A stretch of 11,632 bases of DNA from Candidatus Faecivivens stercoripullorum (GCA_018715285.1 DVLW01000155.1:1-11632), one strand, 5' to 3'; shown: positions 1 through 8,127, counted from the stretch's first letter. The notes: generated by a model not told the origin, from the sequence alone. Numbers and translations: made by a program.

Positions 1-252
1 CGTCAGCCAATGTGCGGGATAGACGCAGCAGCGTTTATTGAAGAGAAAACAGGTGGACGGCTGCGGTTGGGGCCTGCCACACTATATACAATTCTCGGGA
101 AGTTTGAGAAAGTTAAATATATCGAAGAAATTGAAGTCGAAGGACGCAAGCGTACCTATCGAATAACCGAAAAAGGTCGTGAAGCGTATCGGGAAGAAGT
201 GGAGCGTCTGCGCCGTTGTATTGCAGATGCCGATAGTGAACCGCTGCATTAA
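1..252 (+). CDS. PadR-family transcriptional regulator, 3' part (5' end outside the window)
   Basis: The reading frame is open from the first base, so the gene starts upstream. The first internal ATG is at 10, but this is not a credible start because it falls inside the winged-helix domain. The visible 83 residues carry the PadR signature: a GGRLRLGPATLYTIL segment (recognition helix with the conserved leucines and tyrosine), then a beta-wing (residues about 40-60, ending GRKRTYRITEKGREAY) and a short charged C-terminal helix. PadR proteins are dimeric DNA-binding repressors, often of a neighbouring membrane-protein gene. The stop codon overlaps the AAGGAGG ribosome binding site of the next gene, so the two are co-transcribed and probably translationally coupled. 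The ligand is unknown. The family is confident; the target is inferred from context. Confidence 0.88.
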   Translation, partial: RQPMCGIDAAAFIEEKTGGRLRLGPATLYTILGKFEKVKYIEEIEVEGRKRTYRITEKGREAYREEVERLRRCIADADSEPLH

Positions 253-265
253 GGAGGTCTGAGAA

Positions 266-1492
266 ATGAAGATCGGAAAAAGAGTGTACCGGTTGGTGCC
301 CTGTCCATGGTATGACGTGGAAGGCATCGAAAGCTGGCTGGAAAGCATGGCAAGGGAAGGATATTTCCTGCGGAAAGAAGCCTTTTTCAGCGGATTTACC
401 AGCTTTGAACAGGGTGAACCCAAAACAGTCCGTTACCGTCTGGAAGCGGCTCAGCGAAGCACCAGCTTTTTCTCAGAATCAGGCGGTGAACCGGATGCAG
501 AAGCGGTTGAAATGAGCGGAGAACTGGGATGGGAGTATCTGACAAAATGCGGCCAGTTTTTTGTCTATGCCTGTGACGACCCAAAAGCGCCTGAACTGAA
601 TACCGACCCATCTGTGCAGGCAATGGCGCTTTCGTATGTTCGGAAGGATGGGCGTGCTGGTGTGATTGTCAATCTGGTATGGCTTCTGGTATTGCTGGGG
701 CTTACCTGGTATGGGCGATGCTGGCTGCTGCTGGCACTGCAATATGGCAGCTGGATGGTATTGCTGACGGCGGCGCTTATGATAGGGGAACTGGTTTTCG
801 GTTTTAAAAGGGTACTGATGATTCGGCGCCTGCGGAAAAAACTGATGGAAGGAAACCAGCCTGACCGCAAAAAGGATTGGAAAAAACATGCCGCAGGTTA
901 CCGGGTTGGAAGTCTGCTGAGTGTGTTAGTGGCAGTGGTCTGGATTATCGGTGTGGGTGCATACTGGCTGAACAGTATAGATAATCCGAATGAGATACCA
1001 ATTACTGAATATCAGGGAGAATTGCCCTATTTGCGGTTGTCTGATATTGGAGTAGAAGGCAGTTTTGAGCGGGATGAATGGATGGGACATACCAATAAAA
1101 TCAAGGTATCTTCCGACTGGCTGGCAGAGACGGTGATTGAAAGTAACGAATACGGCGAGTTTACGATGGAGGACGGCCGTAGAATCGATTGTGCAATGTA
1201 CGTTACTTATACCGATATGCGTACCGGTTGGCTGGCTCGTGAACTGGCAGAAGAATATCCGGTTAGCGGTAAGCGTGAGGTTAAAAAAGACCGGTTTCAG
1301 TTTTATGATCTTCCGTCTGCCGAAGAACTGGGTGTGGATATGGCCGTCGCATATTCCGCTTATCCAATGGGACACGCAGTCGTGCTGGTAAAGGGGAGCG
1401 AAGTCTGGCAGATTGATTTCATGCAGTTTCGGGAAGATATGCTTTCTCTTGATGAATGGGTCAGAATATTTGCTGCAAGTCTGAATAGCTGA
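266..1492 (+). CDS. DUF2812 domain-containing membrane protein
   Basis: A 408-residue protein whose N-terminal 60 to 110 residues match the DUF2812 pattern: an opening RLVPCPWYDVEGIESWLESMA segment, then a G-Y-F-L motif and a 'RYRLE' strand. DUF2812 genes commonly sit directly behind PadR regulators in Bacillota, as here. Hydrophobic segments at about 132-150, 152-180 and 214-234 suggest three membrane spans. The basic stretch 181-213 (RRLRKKL, RKKDWKKH) probably lies on the cytoplasmic side. The C-terminal 170 residues are soluble, rich in acidic and aromatic residues, and have no domain I recognise. The start is supported by AAGGAGG 8 bases upstream. No enzymatic motif is visible and the function is unknown. 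By analogy with other PadR/DUF2812 pairs it may take part in envelope stress or signalling, but that is inference. Confidence 0.85.
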   Translation: MKIGKRVYRLVPCPWYDVEGIESWLESMAREGYFLRKEAFFSGFTSFEQGEPKTVRYRLEAAQRSTSFFSESGGEPDAEAVEMSGELGWEYLTKCGQFFVYACDDPKAPELNTDPSVQAMALSYVRKDGRAGVIVNLVWLLVLLGLTWYGRCWLLLALQYGSWMVLLTAALMIGELVFGFKRVLMIRRLRKKLMEGNQPDRKKDWKKHAAGYRVGSLLSVLVAVVWIIGVGAYWLNSIDNPNEIPITEYQGELPYLRLSDIGVEGSFERDEWMGHTNKIKVSSDWLAETVIESNEYGEFTMEDGRRIDCAMYVTYTDMRTGWLARELAEEYPVSGKREVKKDRFQFYDLPSAEELGVDMAVAYSAYPMGHAVVLVKGSEVWQIDFMQFREDMLSLDEWVRIFAASLNS

Positions 1493-1502
1493 TGGTATAT
1501 AA

Positions 1503-1539
1503 AAATGCGCGGAACCTGAATCAAAGGTTCCGCGCATTT
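1503..1539. terminator. Bidirectional intrinsic terminator between convergent genes
   Basis: A perfect 15-bp inverted repeat (arms 1503-1517 and 1525-1539, right arm AGGTTCCGCGCATTT) with a 7-base loop lies between the DUF2812 gene stop (1492) and the dapL stop (1553). Read on the minus strand the stem runs into TTTTTATATA, a good U-tract for dapL. Read on the plus strand the tail is weaker (ATTTGCGTATAAAT), but the stem is still strong. It most likely serves both transcripts. Confidence 0.88.
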
Positions 1540-1552
1540 GCGTATAAATATG

Positions 1553-2737
1553 TTATTTGCTCAGTAGCTTTTCGATTCTCTTTGCTGCCTTTTCGGTATT
1601 TTCATGGTCATTGAAGGCTGTCAGCCGGAAATATCCTTCTCCATTGGCACCAAATCCGGCACCAGGCGTACCGACAACACCGGCATTTTCCAGCAGGTAG
1701 TCAAAAAATTCCCAGCTCTTCATCCCATTCGGGCACTCCATCCAGATATAAGGGGAATTCTTGCCGCCGGTGTAACGGATTCCCAGACGGTCAAGGGTAT
1801 CTGCAAGAATGCGGGCATTTTCCCTGTAATAATCGATATTGGCAAGTGTCTGACGGCGTCCTTCTTCTGAAAAGACGGCTGCTGCGCCTTTCTGGATGAT
1901 GTAGGGGACACCATTGAATTTGGTGGTCTGACGTCTGAGCCAGAGTCCATTCAGTGCCACACCGCCGCGTACCAGTGCATCAGGAACAATGGTATAGCCG
2001 CAGCGGGTACCGGTAAATCCTGCCGTCTTGGAGAAGGAGCAGAATTCGATGGCGACCTCTTTTGCACCCTCTACCTCATAGATGGAGCGGGGCAGCGAAG
2101 GATCTGCGACAAAGCTCTCATATGCGGCATCAAAGAGAATAACCGCATCCCGTTTTTTGGCGTAGTCTACCCATGCTTTCAGTCCTGCATGATCGTATAC
2201 CGCACCGGTCGGGTTATTGGGCGAGCAGATATAGATGATATCTGCGTCGGTGTTCTCATCCGGCAGCGGCAAAAATCCATTGGAAGCATCGGCATCTGCA
2301 AACACAACCTTGCGTCCGGCCATGATATTGGTATCGACATAGACCGGATATACCGGGTCAGGAATTAGGACCGTATTGTCTGCGTCAAACAGGTCGAGGA
2401 TATTGCCGAGATCGGATTTTGCGCCGTCGCTGATAAAAATTTCATCCAGCGCAAGGGTAACACCCTTTTCAGCATAGTATCCGGCAATTTTTTCTTTCAG
2501 GAAATCATATCCCTGTTCCGGGCCATAGCCGTGAAAGGTTTCCTTGACGCCCATTTCTCTGCTGGCGCTCTCCAGCGCTTCCACAACTGCCGGACAAAGA
2601 GGAAGGGTTACATCACCGATGCCCAGTCGGATGATATCCACTTCCGGGTGCTGCTGCTGAAACTGTGCGACCTTTTTGCCGATCATGGTAAAAAGATAGC
2701 TCTTTTCGAGTTGCAGATAATGCTGATTGATTTTCAT
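1553..2737 (-). CDS. dapL: LL-diaminopimelate aminotransferase
   Basis: A PLP-dependent class I/II aminotransferase of 394 residues, slightly short for DapL (usually about 400-412). It transfers an amino group from glutamate to tetrahydrodipicolinate, giving LL-2,6-diaminopimelate in one step and bypassing the succinylase and acetylase branches of lysine synthesis (EC 2.6.1.83). Visible motifs: the YLFTMIGKKV start typical of DapL; SPNNPTG at 172-178; PLP-ring Asp203 in FDAAYESF; Schiff-base Lys237 in SFSKTAGFTGTRCGY; and substrate-carboxylate Arg371 in YFRLTAF. The start is set by AAGGAGGA at 2745-2752, seven bases upstream. It is the last gene of the minus-strand run, 76 bases behind pyrG, and ends at the shared terminator. 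Its product feeds DapF, two genes upstream. DapL is confidently distinguished from other aminotransferases by the N-terminal and SFSKTAGFTGTR segments. Confidence 0.95.
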   Translation of the reverse strand: MKINQHYLQLEKSYLFTMIGKKVAQFQQQHPEVDIIRLGIGDVTLPLCPAVVEALESASREMGVKETFHGYGPEQGYDFLKEKIAGYYAEKGVTLALDEIFISDGAKSDLGNILDLFDADNTVLIPDPVYPVYVDTNIMAGRKVVFADADASNGFLPLPDENTDADIIYICSPNNPTGAVYDHAGLKAWVDYAKKRDAVILFDAAYESFVADPSLPRSIYEVEGAKEVAIEFCSFSKTAGFTGTRCGYTIVPDALVRGGVALNGLWLRRQTTKFNGVPYIIQKGAAAVFSEEGRRQTLANIDYYRENARILADTLDRLGIRYTGGKNSPYIWMECPNGMKSWEFFDYLLENAGVVGTPGAGFGANGEGYFRLTAFNDHENTEKAAKRIEKLLSK

Positions 2738-2779
2738 CTGGTTGTCCTCCTTGAAGTTTATAATTATTCCTTATGATGA

Positions 2780-2800
2780 CCGCTCTGTAAGCGGCCTTTT
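2780..2800. other. Short GC stem-loop in the pyrG-dapL gap
   Basis: CCGCT (2780-2784) pairs with AGCGG (2790-2794) around a 5-base loop and is followed on the plus strand by CCTTTT. On the minus strand, the direction of transcription, A residues precede it and no U-tract follows, so it is not a good terminator for pyrG. It could modestly attenuate or process the pyrG-dapL transcript. No convincing dapL promoter is visible in the gap. Confidence 0.4.
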
Positions 2801-2813
2801 CTCTATCTGTTAT

Positions 2814-4421
2814 TTATTTGTTTTCTGCGTTTTTCAGGGAAGCCGCAATAAAGGCACGGAAAAGCGGATGTGCACGATTAGGTCTGGACTTAAACTCAGG
2901 ATGGAACTGCACACCGATATAGAAATCCCGGTCGGTTAGTTCGACCGCTTCAACCAGACGTCCGTCAGGAGAGGTGCCTGAAAGATTTAAGCCCGCATCT
3001 TCCAGCTGTTTGCGGAACTGGTTGTTGAATTCATAGCGATGACGGTGACGTTCACCAATTTCTGCGCGGCCGTATGCCTCAAACATTTTGCTGCCGGCTT
3101 TAATGATGCAGGGATACCGGCCAAGACGCATGGTGCCGCCTTTGGGGAGATTGCCGTGCTGATCGGGCATCAGATCGATAACACCATAGGGGTTTTCCGG
3201 AGTAAACTCTTTGGAGTTTGCACCCGGCATACCTGCGACGTGACGGGCATATTCGATAACTGCAATCTGCATACCAAGGCAGATGCCAAAATAAGGAACC
3301 TTATTTTCACGGGCATATTTGCATGCGGAGATCATGCCTTCAATACCGCGGTCGCCAAATCCACCCGGTACAATGATGCCATCTGCATCTTTCAGCATTT
3401 CAGCAGCGTTTTCGTCGGTAATCATCTCCGAATCAACCCAGTCGATGGTGACCTTTGCACCGTTTTCATAGCCGGCATGGGAGAGCGACTCTGCAACCGA
3501 CAGATAAGCGTCGTGCAGCTGGACATACTTACCGACCAGCGCAATTCTGACCGGTTTAACGGCATTGTTGATCCGTTCCAGCATGGCGGTCCATTCCGAC
3601 AGATCGCAATGATCGACATGGATATTCATCTTACGGCAGACGATATCCGCCAGATGAGCTTCTTCCAGCATCATCGGTGCCTGATACAGAACCGGCAGCG
3701 TCCGGTTTTCAATAACGCAGTCTTTTTCAACGTTGCAGAACAGTGCAATCTTATCCTTGACACTCTGGTCAATCGGTTCGTCTACCCGGGCTACAATAAT
3801 ATCAGGGCTGACACCAAGTCCCTGCAACTCGCGAACCGAGTGCTGGGTCGGTTTGGTTTTATGCTCATTGGAACCCGAAATATACGGAACCAGGGTTACA
3901 TGGATGAACAGGCAGTTTTCTCTGCCAACCTCATGCGATACCTGCCGGATGGCTTCCAGAAACGGCTGGGACTCAATATCGCCGGTTGTACCTCCGATTT
4001 CGGTGATGACGACATCGGCACTGGTCTTCTTGCCGACCGAGTAGATAAAGCTCTTGATTTCATTGGTGATATGAGGGATAACCTGTACTGTCGAACCCAG
4101 ATATTCACCGGCACGTTCCTTATTCAGGACATTCCAGTAAACCTTACCGGTGGTCAGATTGGAAAAGCGGTTGAGGTCTTCGTCAATAAAGCGCTCATAA
4201 TGGCCGAGGTCAAGGTCAGTTTCGGCACCGTCTTCGGTGACAAATACTTCGCCGTGCTGGTATGGGCTCATCGTTCCGGGGTCGACGTTGATATACGGGT
4301 CCAGTTTCTGTGCTGCAACGGTCAGCCCGCGGCATTTGAGCAGGCGTCCGAGTGATGCAGCTGTAATACCTTTTCCAAGTCCGGAAACAACGCCTCCGGT
4401 TACAAAAATATACTTCGTCAT
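2814..4421 (-). CDS. pyrG: CTP synthase (glutamine-hydrolysing)
   Basis: Full-length PyrG, 535 residues, the usual family length. It converts UTP, ATP and glutamine to CTP, the last step of pyrimidine nucleotide synthesis, in the cytoplasm (EC 6.3.4.2). The N-terminal amidoligase domain (about 1-270) begins MTKYIFVTGGVVSGLGKG with its P-loop-like segment and continues with KLDPYINVDPGTMSPYQHGEVFV. It contains EIGGTTGDIES at 141-151 and the UTP-binding region around KTKPTQHSVREL. The C-terminal class I glutamine amidotransferase domain (about 290-535) has the nucleophile Cys381 in GICLGMQ and the His507/Glu509 pair in QFHPEF. Its start follows GGAGAAGGA 5 bases upstream. It lies 47 bases behind dapF with no terminator between, so the two are probably co-transcribed. 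Confidence 0.98.
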   Translation of the reverse strand: MTKYIFVTGGVVSGLGKGITAASLGRLLKCRGLTVAAQKLDPYINVDPGTMSPYQHGEVFVTEDGAETDLDLGHYERFIDEDLNRFSNLTTGKVYWNVLNKERAGEYLGSTVQVIPHITNEIKSFIYSVGKKTSADVVITEIGGTTGDIESQPFLEAIRQVSHEVGRENCLFIHVTLVPYISGSNEHKTKPTQHSVRELQGLGVSPDIIVARVDEPIDQSVKDKIALFCNVEKDCVIENRTLPVLYQAPMMLEEAHLADIVCRKMNIHVDHCDLSEWTAMLERINNAVKPVRIALVGKYVQLHDAYLSVAESLSHAGYENGAKVTIDWVDSEMITDENAAEMLKDADGIIVPGGFGDRGIEGMISACKYARENKVPYFGICLGMQIAVIEYARHVAGMPGANSKEFTPENPYGVIDLMPDQHGNLPKGGTMRLGRYPCIIKAGSKMFEAYGRAEIGERHRHRYEFNNQFRKQLEDAGLNLSGTSPDGRLVEAVELTDRDFYIGVQFHPEFKSRPNRAHPLFRAFIAASLKNAENK

Positions 4422-4468
4422 TTCAATCCTTCTCCTCTTTTTACTTTTTTATCTGTCTGGGCATCTTT

Positions 4469-5326
4469 TCAGATACCATAATCTGCAAGGTCGACGGTTC
4501 CAGTAAATGCAGTCGATGCAGGACCGGTCATATAAACCGTCTGATCGGTATACCGGATCGTCAGGTCACCGCCTCTCAGGTGAACCAGAATATCCTCATC
4601 TTTCGGGCAATACCCATTCAGTACTGCTGCGACTGCCGAAGCACAGGTCCCTGTTCCACAGGCCCAGGTTTCACCGCTGCCTCGTTCCCAAACCCGCATT
4701 TTCAGGGTATGGGAGTCAATTACCTGAACAAATTCAGTATTGACCCGCTGCGGGAAAAGGGAATGGTGCTCAAACGATGGTCCGATTTTTTCCAGTTCCA
4801 GCTCCATCGGGTCATGATCGATAAAAATTACCGCGTGCGGATTTCCCATCGATACACAAGTCATTCTGTATTCTGTTCCATCGACATTGATCGGGACGTT
4901 GATGGCTGTTTCACCCGGAAGGCTGACCGGAATTTCGTACGGTGTCAGGATGGCAGGTCCCATATCTACCCGTGCGGCAACAGCTTTTCCATCCTGAATG
5001 GTCATATCCAGAATTTTGACACCGCTCAGCGAGTCAATTTGCAGCTGGTTTTTTCTGGCAATGCCGCTGTCATAGACATATTTGCCTACGCAGCGGATAC
5101 CGTTTCCGCACATCATTCCTTCACTGCCGTCCGCATTGAAAATCCGCATCTTTGCGTCGGCATGGTCGGACGGACAGACCAGAATGATTCCGTCTCCGCC
5201 AATGCCAAAATGGCGGTCGGACAGGGCAATGGCTGCCTTTTCAAAGTCAAATGCCGGTGTATGGAACATATCCACATAGATGTAGTCATTTCCGCAACCG
5301 TGCATTTTGGTAAAGTTGATTTTCAT
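4469..5326 (-). CDS. dapF: Diaminopimelate epimerase
   Basis: A 285-residue DapF that interconverts LL- and meso-diaminopimelate (EC 5.1.1.7), the last step before peptidoglycan cross-linking precursor and lysine. It is a PLP-independent two-cysteine racemase. Catalytic Cys73 lies in MMCGNGIRC and Cys223 in WACGTGTCAS, the two halves of the pseudo-symmetric fold. KMHGCGNDY at 7-15 and GNPHAV at 161-166 are also family hallmarks. I chose the start at 5326 rather than the open frame beginning at 5419, because the protein then opens MKINFTKMHGCGNDY as in the family and AAGGAG lies 8 bases upstream. The longer version would read through a perfect hairpin. It works one step after DapL, two genes downstream. 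Confidence 0.95.
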   Translation of the reverse strand: MKINFTKMHGCGNDYIYVDMFHTPAFDFEKAAIALSDRHFGIGGDGIILVCPSDHADAKMRIFNADGSEGMMCGNGIRCVGKYVYDSGIARKNQLQIDSLSGVKILDMTIQDGKAVAARVDMGPAILTPYEIPVSLPGETAINVPINVDGTEYRMTCVSMGNPHAVIFIDHDPMELELEKIGPSFEHHSLFPQRVNTEFVQVIDSHTLKMRVWERGSGETWACGTGTCASAVAAVLNGYCPKDEDILVHLRGGDLTIRYTDQTVYMTGPASTAFTGTVDLADYGI

Positions 5327-5334
5327 AATCCCAT

Positions 5335-5340
5335 CTCCTT
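5335..5340 (-). promoter_or_regulatory. Ribosome binding site that fixes the dapF start
   Basis: The minus strand reads AAGGAG followed by 8 bases and the ATG at 5326. No comparable Shine-Dalgarno precedes the upstream in-frame ATG at 5419. Confidence 0.85.
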
Positions 5341-5356
5341 GATATCCGGGCAGAAG

Positions 5357-5386
5357 TATTTTTCCCCGCATAAGCGGGGAAAAATA
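5357..5386. repeat. Perfect 13-bp inverted repeat (hairpin) in the carA-dapF gap
   Basis: Arms 5357-5369 (TATTTTTCCCCGC) and 5374-5386 (GCGGGGAAAAATA) flank the 4-base loop ATAA. On both strands the U-run is on the 5' arm and the A-run on the 3' arm. This is the reverse of an intrinsic terminator, and no U-tract follows the stem in either direction. It lies about 16 bases upstream of the dapF ribosome binding site, in the probable dapF leader. It may be an RNA stability or processing element, or a DNA operator. Confidence 0.75.
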
Positions 5387-5443
5387 ACCATCATCATTCC
5401 GGAAAGTGCTTTCGGGCAATATATCTTTCTCTTTTTATTTTTA

Positions 5444-6520
5444 TTATGCCCGATGGCTGTCCATCATATCAACAAATTCGTCAAACAGGAAGTTGGTATC
5501 ATGCGGTCCGCCGCATGCTTCCGGATGGAACTGCACAGTGAAAGCAGGAATATCCAGATAACGGATACCTTCGCAGGTTCCGTCGTTGGCGTTTTCATAG
5601 CTCATCACACCATTGCTGGGCAGTGCGTTGATATCAACGGCATAGCCATGGTTCTGAGAGCTGACAAAAATACGGTCATTGGACAGGTTCTTAACCGGCT
5701 GGTTAGCGCCGCGGTGACCATATTTAAGTTTGACCGTTTTACCGCCCTCAGCCAGTGCGAGCAGCTGATGTCCCAGGCAGATACCAAAAATCGGGGTACC
5801 CGAATCGGCAACCTTTTTCAGTTCAGCAATGATACCGGTATTTTCTGCCGGGTCGCCAGGGCCGTTGGAGAGCATGACACCGTCCGGCTTCAGGGCAAGC
5901 AGTTCTTCTGCGGTGGTGCTGCCGGGAACAACGGTAACTTCGCATCCACGGTTGACCAGCTCACGTTCGATGTTCATCTTGGCACCAAAGTCCCACAGAA
6001 CAACTTTGTATTTGATTTCATCAGGAGTCAGTACGTATTTTTCATTGGTGGAAACCGACTTGACAGCGTCTTTTACCAAATAAGAACGGATTTCTTCCAT
6101 ATCCGCTTCACTGGGGTCAGTTACAATCCGTCCGTTCATAACGCCATGTTCCCGGATAATACGGGTCAGCTGGCGGGTATCGATTCCGTACAAGCCGATG
6201 ATACCGGACTTTTTCAGGTAGTCATCCAGCTTTCCTTCGCAGCGGAAGTTGGAAGGAGCATCGCATACCTCCCGGACAATGTAGCCTTTCAGGCAGGGAC
6301 CGGTGCTTTCAAAGTCCTCAGGAATAACGCCGTAATTGCCGATCAGCGGAAAGGTCTGTACGACAATCTGGCCGTAGTAACTGGGATCGGTCAGTGTTTC
6401 CAGATAACCGGTCATTGCGGTGGTAAATACGACTTCTCCGGTTACGCAGCCTTCTGCGCCGAAGCTCTTGCCCTCAAATACTTTTCCGTTTTCCAGAATC
6501 AAATATGCGGTCTTGTCCAT
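5444..6520 (-). CDS. carA: Carbamoyl-phosphate synthase small (glutaminase) subunit
   Basis: A 358-residue CarA. It hydrolyses glutamine and passes ammonia through a tunnel to the large subunit CarB, which makes carbamoyl phosphate for pyrimidine and arginine synthesis. The N-terminal CPSase_sm_chain domain (about 1-135) has AYLILENGKVFEGKSFGA and the FTTAMTGYLETLTDPSY block. The C-terminal class I amidotransferase domain has LSNGPGDP at 217-224, nucleophile Cys248 in FGICLGHQ and His332/Glu334 in FHPEA. Two starts are possible. The ATG at 6532 would abut the AAAGGA, with no spacing. The ATG at 6520 leaves 12 bases after it and gives the family-like N-terminus, so I prefer it. No carB lies beside it in the window. 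It follows purF by 57 bases without a terminator. Confidence 0.95.
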   Translation of the reverse strand: MDKTAYLILENGKVFEGKSFGAEGCVTGEVVFTTAMTGYLETLTDPSYYGQIVVQTFPLIGNYGVIPEDFESTGPCLKGYIVREVCDAPSNFRCEGKLDDYLKKSGIIGLYGIDTRQLTRIIREHGVMNGRIVTDPSEADMEEIRSYLVKDAVKSVSTNEKYVLTPDEIKYKVVLWDFGAKMNIERELVNRGCEVTVVPGSTTAEELLALKPDGVMLSNGPGDPAENTGIIAELKKVADSGTPIFGICLGHQLLALAEGGKTVKLKYGHRGANQPVKNLSNDRIFVSSQNHGYAVDINALPSNGVMSYENANDGTCEGIRYLDIPAFTVQFHPEACGGPHDTNFLFDEFVDMMDSHRA

Positions 6521-6577
6521 GATTTTGACCATTCCTTTCGCAATAGGGTGTATATACCTGTACGGAGAAATGATATC

Positions 6578-8032
6578 TTAAAAAGAGCTGATTTCTCCGG
6601 ATGATATATCTTCAAATTGTGCTTTTGTGTGGCTGCTGCCAATGTCGACAGGGTACTCTCCTGTAAAACAGCCGGTACAGAAAGAGAGACCGCAGCCCGT
6701 ACAGGCTTTTTTCAGCCCATCGATGCTGATATATCCGAGGCTGTCCGCGCCAATCTGGCGGCAGATCGCGTCCAGATCCAACTGGTTTGCGATCAGATTT
6801 TCCTCGCTGTCGATATCGGTGCCAAAGTGGCAGGTATGTTTGAAAGGCGGAGAGGAGATGCGCAGATGCACTTCACTTGCTCCGGCCTGTTTCAGGCTTT
6901 TGATAATTTTGGCGGAAGTTGTTCCCCGGACGATGGAGTCATCAACCAGTACAACCCGTTTCCCCTGAAGGTTTACTGCCAGAGGATTGAGCTTGAGCCG
7001 TACCGCCGCGTCTCGCTGCTGCTGGGATGGGAAAATAAAACTGCGCCCGATATACCGGTTTTTGACAAAACCGAACTGAAAGGGCAGTCCGCTTTCCTGC
7101 GCGTATCCCATCGCCGCTTCCAGCCCGGAATCGGGTACACCGCAGACAATATCCGCATCAACCGGATATTCCCTGGCCAGCTGGCGGCCCATAGCGATTC
7201 TGGCGTTATATACACTCAGGCCATCAATAACTGAGTCGGTACGGGCAAAGTAGACGTATTCAAAAATGCACAGCCCTTTTTTCTGATGCTCGATAACCAT
7301 CCGGCTTTGTATACTGCCGTCTGCATTTATGATAATCATCTCGCCCGGTTTAATATCCCTTACAAAGGTAAATCCAGCGCTGTCCAGTCCACAGGATTCC
7401 GATGCAACCGCCCAGCCATGTTCGTTTTTCCCCAGGCACAGCGGTCTGAAACCTGCACCGTCTCGGAAAGCAATCAACTTGTTGCGGCTGGAAAGAACCA
7501 CCAGCGAAAATGCGCCGCGCAGTTGTTTTGCAGCGTCAGCAACCGCATCTTCCACCGATTCTCCCCGCAGGGCTTCCCAGCCAATCAGCGAAGAGATTAC
7601 CTCAGAGTCATTGGTCGCGGCAAAATTACAGCCCACGGAAACCAGTTTTTCCTTGATTTCAGCAGCATTGACAATATTCCCGTTATGAGCGGTGGCAATA
7701 CGGCCTTTCAGGTACTCGGTGATCATGGGCTGGGTATTTTTTTGAGAATTTGTGCCGGTGGTGGAATAGCGGACATGGCCGATTGCCATGTGTGCCTTAG
7801 GCAGGCGGGAGAGGACTTCACTGTTGAATACTTCGCTCACCAGACCGACATTTTTGTGATAAAGGATGGAGCCGTCTTTCTGAATCGCGATGCCGGCGCC
7901 TTCCTGACCACGGTGCTGGAGAGCCAGCAGGGCATTATAGGTGATACCGGCGGCCTCGTCAGAAGAGGTCACAATGCCAAAAATACCGCATTCCTCTGAG
8001 AGTTTATCAAAACTACGTATTGTTTTCATCAT
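6578..8032 (-). CDS. purF: Amidophosphoribosyltransferase (glutamine PRPP amidotransferase)
   Basis: A 484-residue PurF catalysing the first committed step of purine synthesis: PRPP + glutamine to 5-phosphoribosylamine (EC 2.4.2.14). The N-terminal Ntn-hydrolase domain has Cys15 in ECGIFGI, which would become the N-terminal nucleophile after removal of a 14-residue propeptide, as in Bacillus subtilis PurF. LQHRGQEGAGI and GHVRYSTTG are also present. The phosphoribosyltransferase domain carries the PRPP loop VVLVDDSIVRGTT at 360-372. Cys255, Cys401, Cys452 and Cys455 match the [4Fe-4S] ligand pattern of the Bacillus-type enzyme (spacing 146, 51, 3), so the protein is probably oxygen sensitive. 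GGAAAGGG lies 6 bases before the ATG at 8032; a second ATG follows at 8029. It comes 119 bases after the ANTAR regulator, with a structured leader between them. Confidence 0.97.
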   Translation of the reverse strand: MMKTIRSFDKLSEECGIFGIVTSSDEAAGITYNALLALQHRGQEGAGIAIQKDGSILYHKNVGLVSEVFNSEVLSRLPKAHMAIGHVRYSTTGTNSQKNTQPMITEYLKGRIATAHNGNIVNAAEIKEKLVSVGCNFAATNDSEVISSLIGWEALRGESVEDAVADAAKQLRGAFSLVVLSSRNKLIAFRDGAGFRPLCLGKNEHGWAVASESCGLDSAGFTFVRDIKPGEMIIINADGSIQSRMVIEHQKKGLCIFEYVYFARTDSVIDGLSVYNARIAMGRQLAREYPVDADIVCGVPDSGLEAAMGYAQESGLPFQFGFVKNRYIGRSFIFPSQQQRDAAVRLKLNPLAVNLQGKRVVLVDDSIVRGTTSAKIIKSLKQAGASEVHLRISSPPFKHTCHFGTDIDSEENLIANQLDLDAICRQIGADSLGYISIDGLKKACTGCGLSFCTGCFTGEYPVDIGSSHTKAQFEDISSGEISSF

Positions 8033-8047
8033 TCAAATCCCTTTCCT

Positions 8048-8109
8048 GTTGAAGAACAACCCGGCAGAAAGTTATCTGATCTGTCCTGCTGACCAGGCTC
8101 AGCTGCCGG
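8048..8109 (-). other. Structured purF leader RNA, competing stems
   Basis: CCGGCAG (8061-8067) and CTGCCGG (8103-8109) form a 7-bp stem enclosing 35 bases. Inside lies a hairpin CTGA/TCAG (8089-8092/8099-8102) with a 6-base loop. This hairpin can lengthen to 5 bp only by taking a base from the outer stem. CAGA/TCTG (8065-8068/8075-8078) also competes with the outer arm. A further GTTG/CAAC hairpin (8048-8060) sits just before the purF ribosome binding site. I do not recognise a known riboswitch class here, and the guanine riboswitch core is absent. A regulatory role is inference. Confidence 0.4.
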
Positions 8110-8127
8110 TATATATCTTTTCCCTCC

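Noticed and set aside
926..1537. A 203-codon open frame on the minus strand
   Set aside because: Antisense to the DUF2812 gene and running into the shared terminator; no ribosome binding site or motif.
3039..4355. A 438-codon open frame on the plus strand
   Set aside because: Antisense to pyrG, low-complexity by-product of that gene, with no start signal or family resemblance.
5327..5419. N-terminal extension of DapF by 31 residues
   Set aside because: It would translate the perfect hairpin, adds residues not found in the family, and has no Shine-Dalgarno; the ATG at 5326 has a strong one.
4580..6604. A 674-codon open frame on the plus strand
   Set aside because: It lies antisense to dapF, carA and the gap between them, has no ribosome binding site and no recognisable protein motif. 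The opposite strand encodes clear family members with intact catalytic residues; the open frame is a by-product of their codon use.
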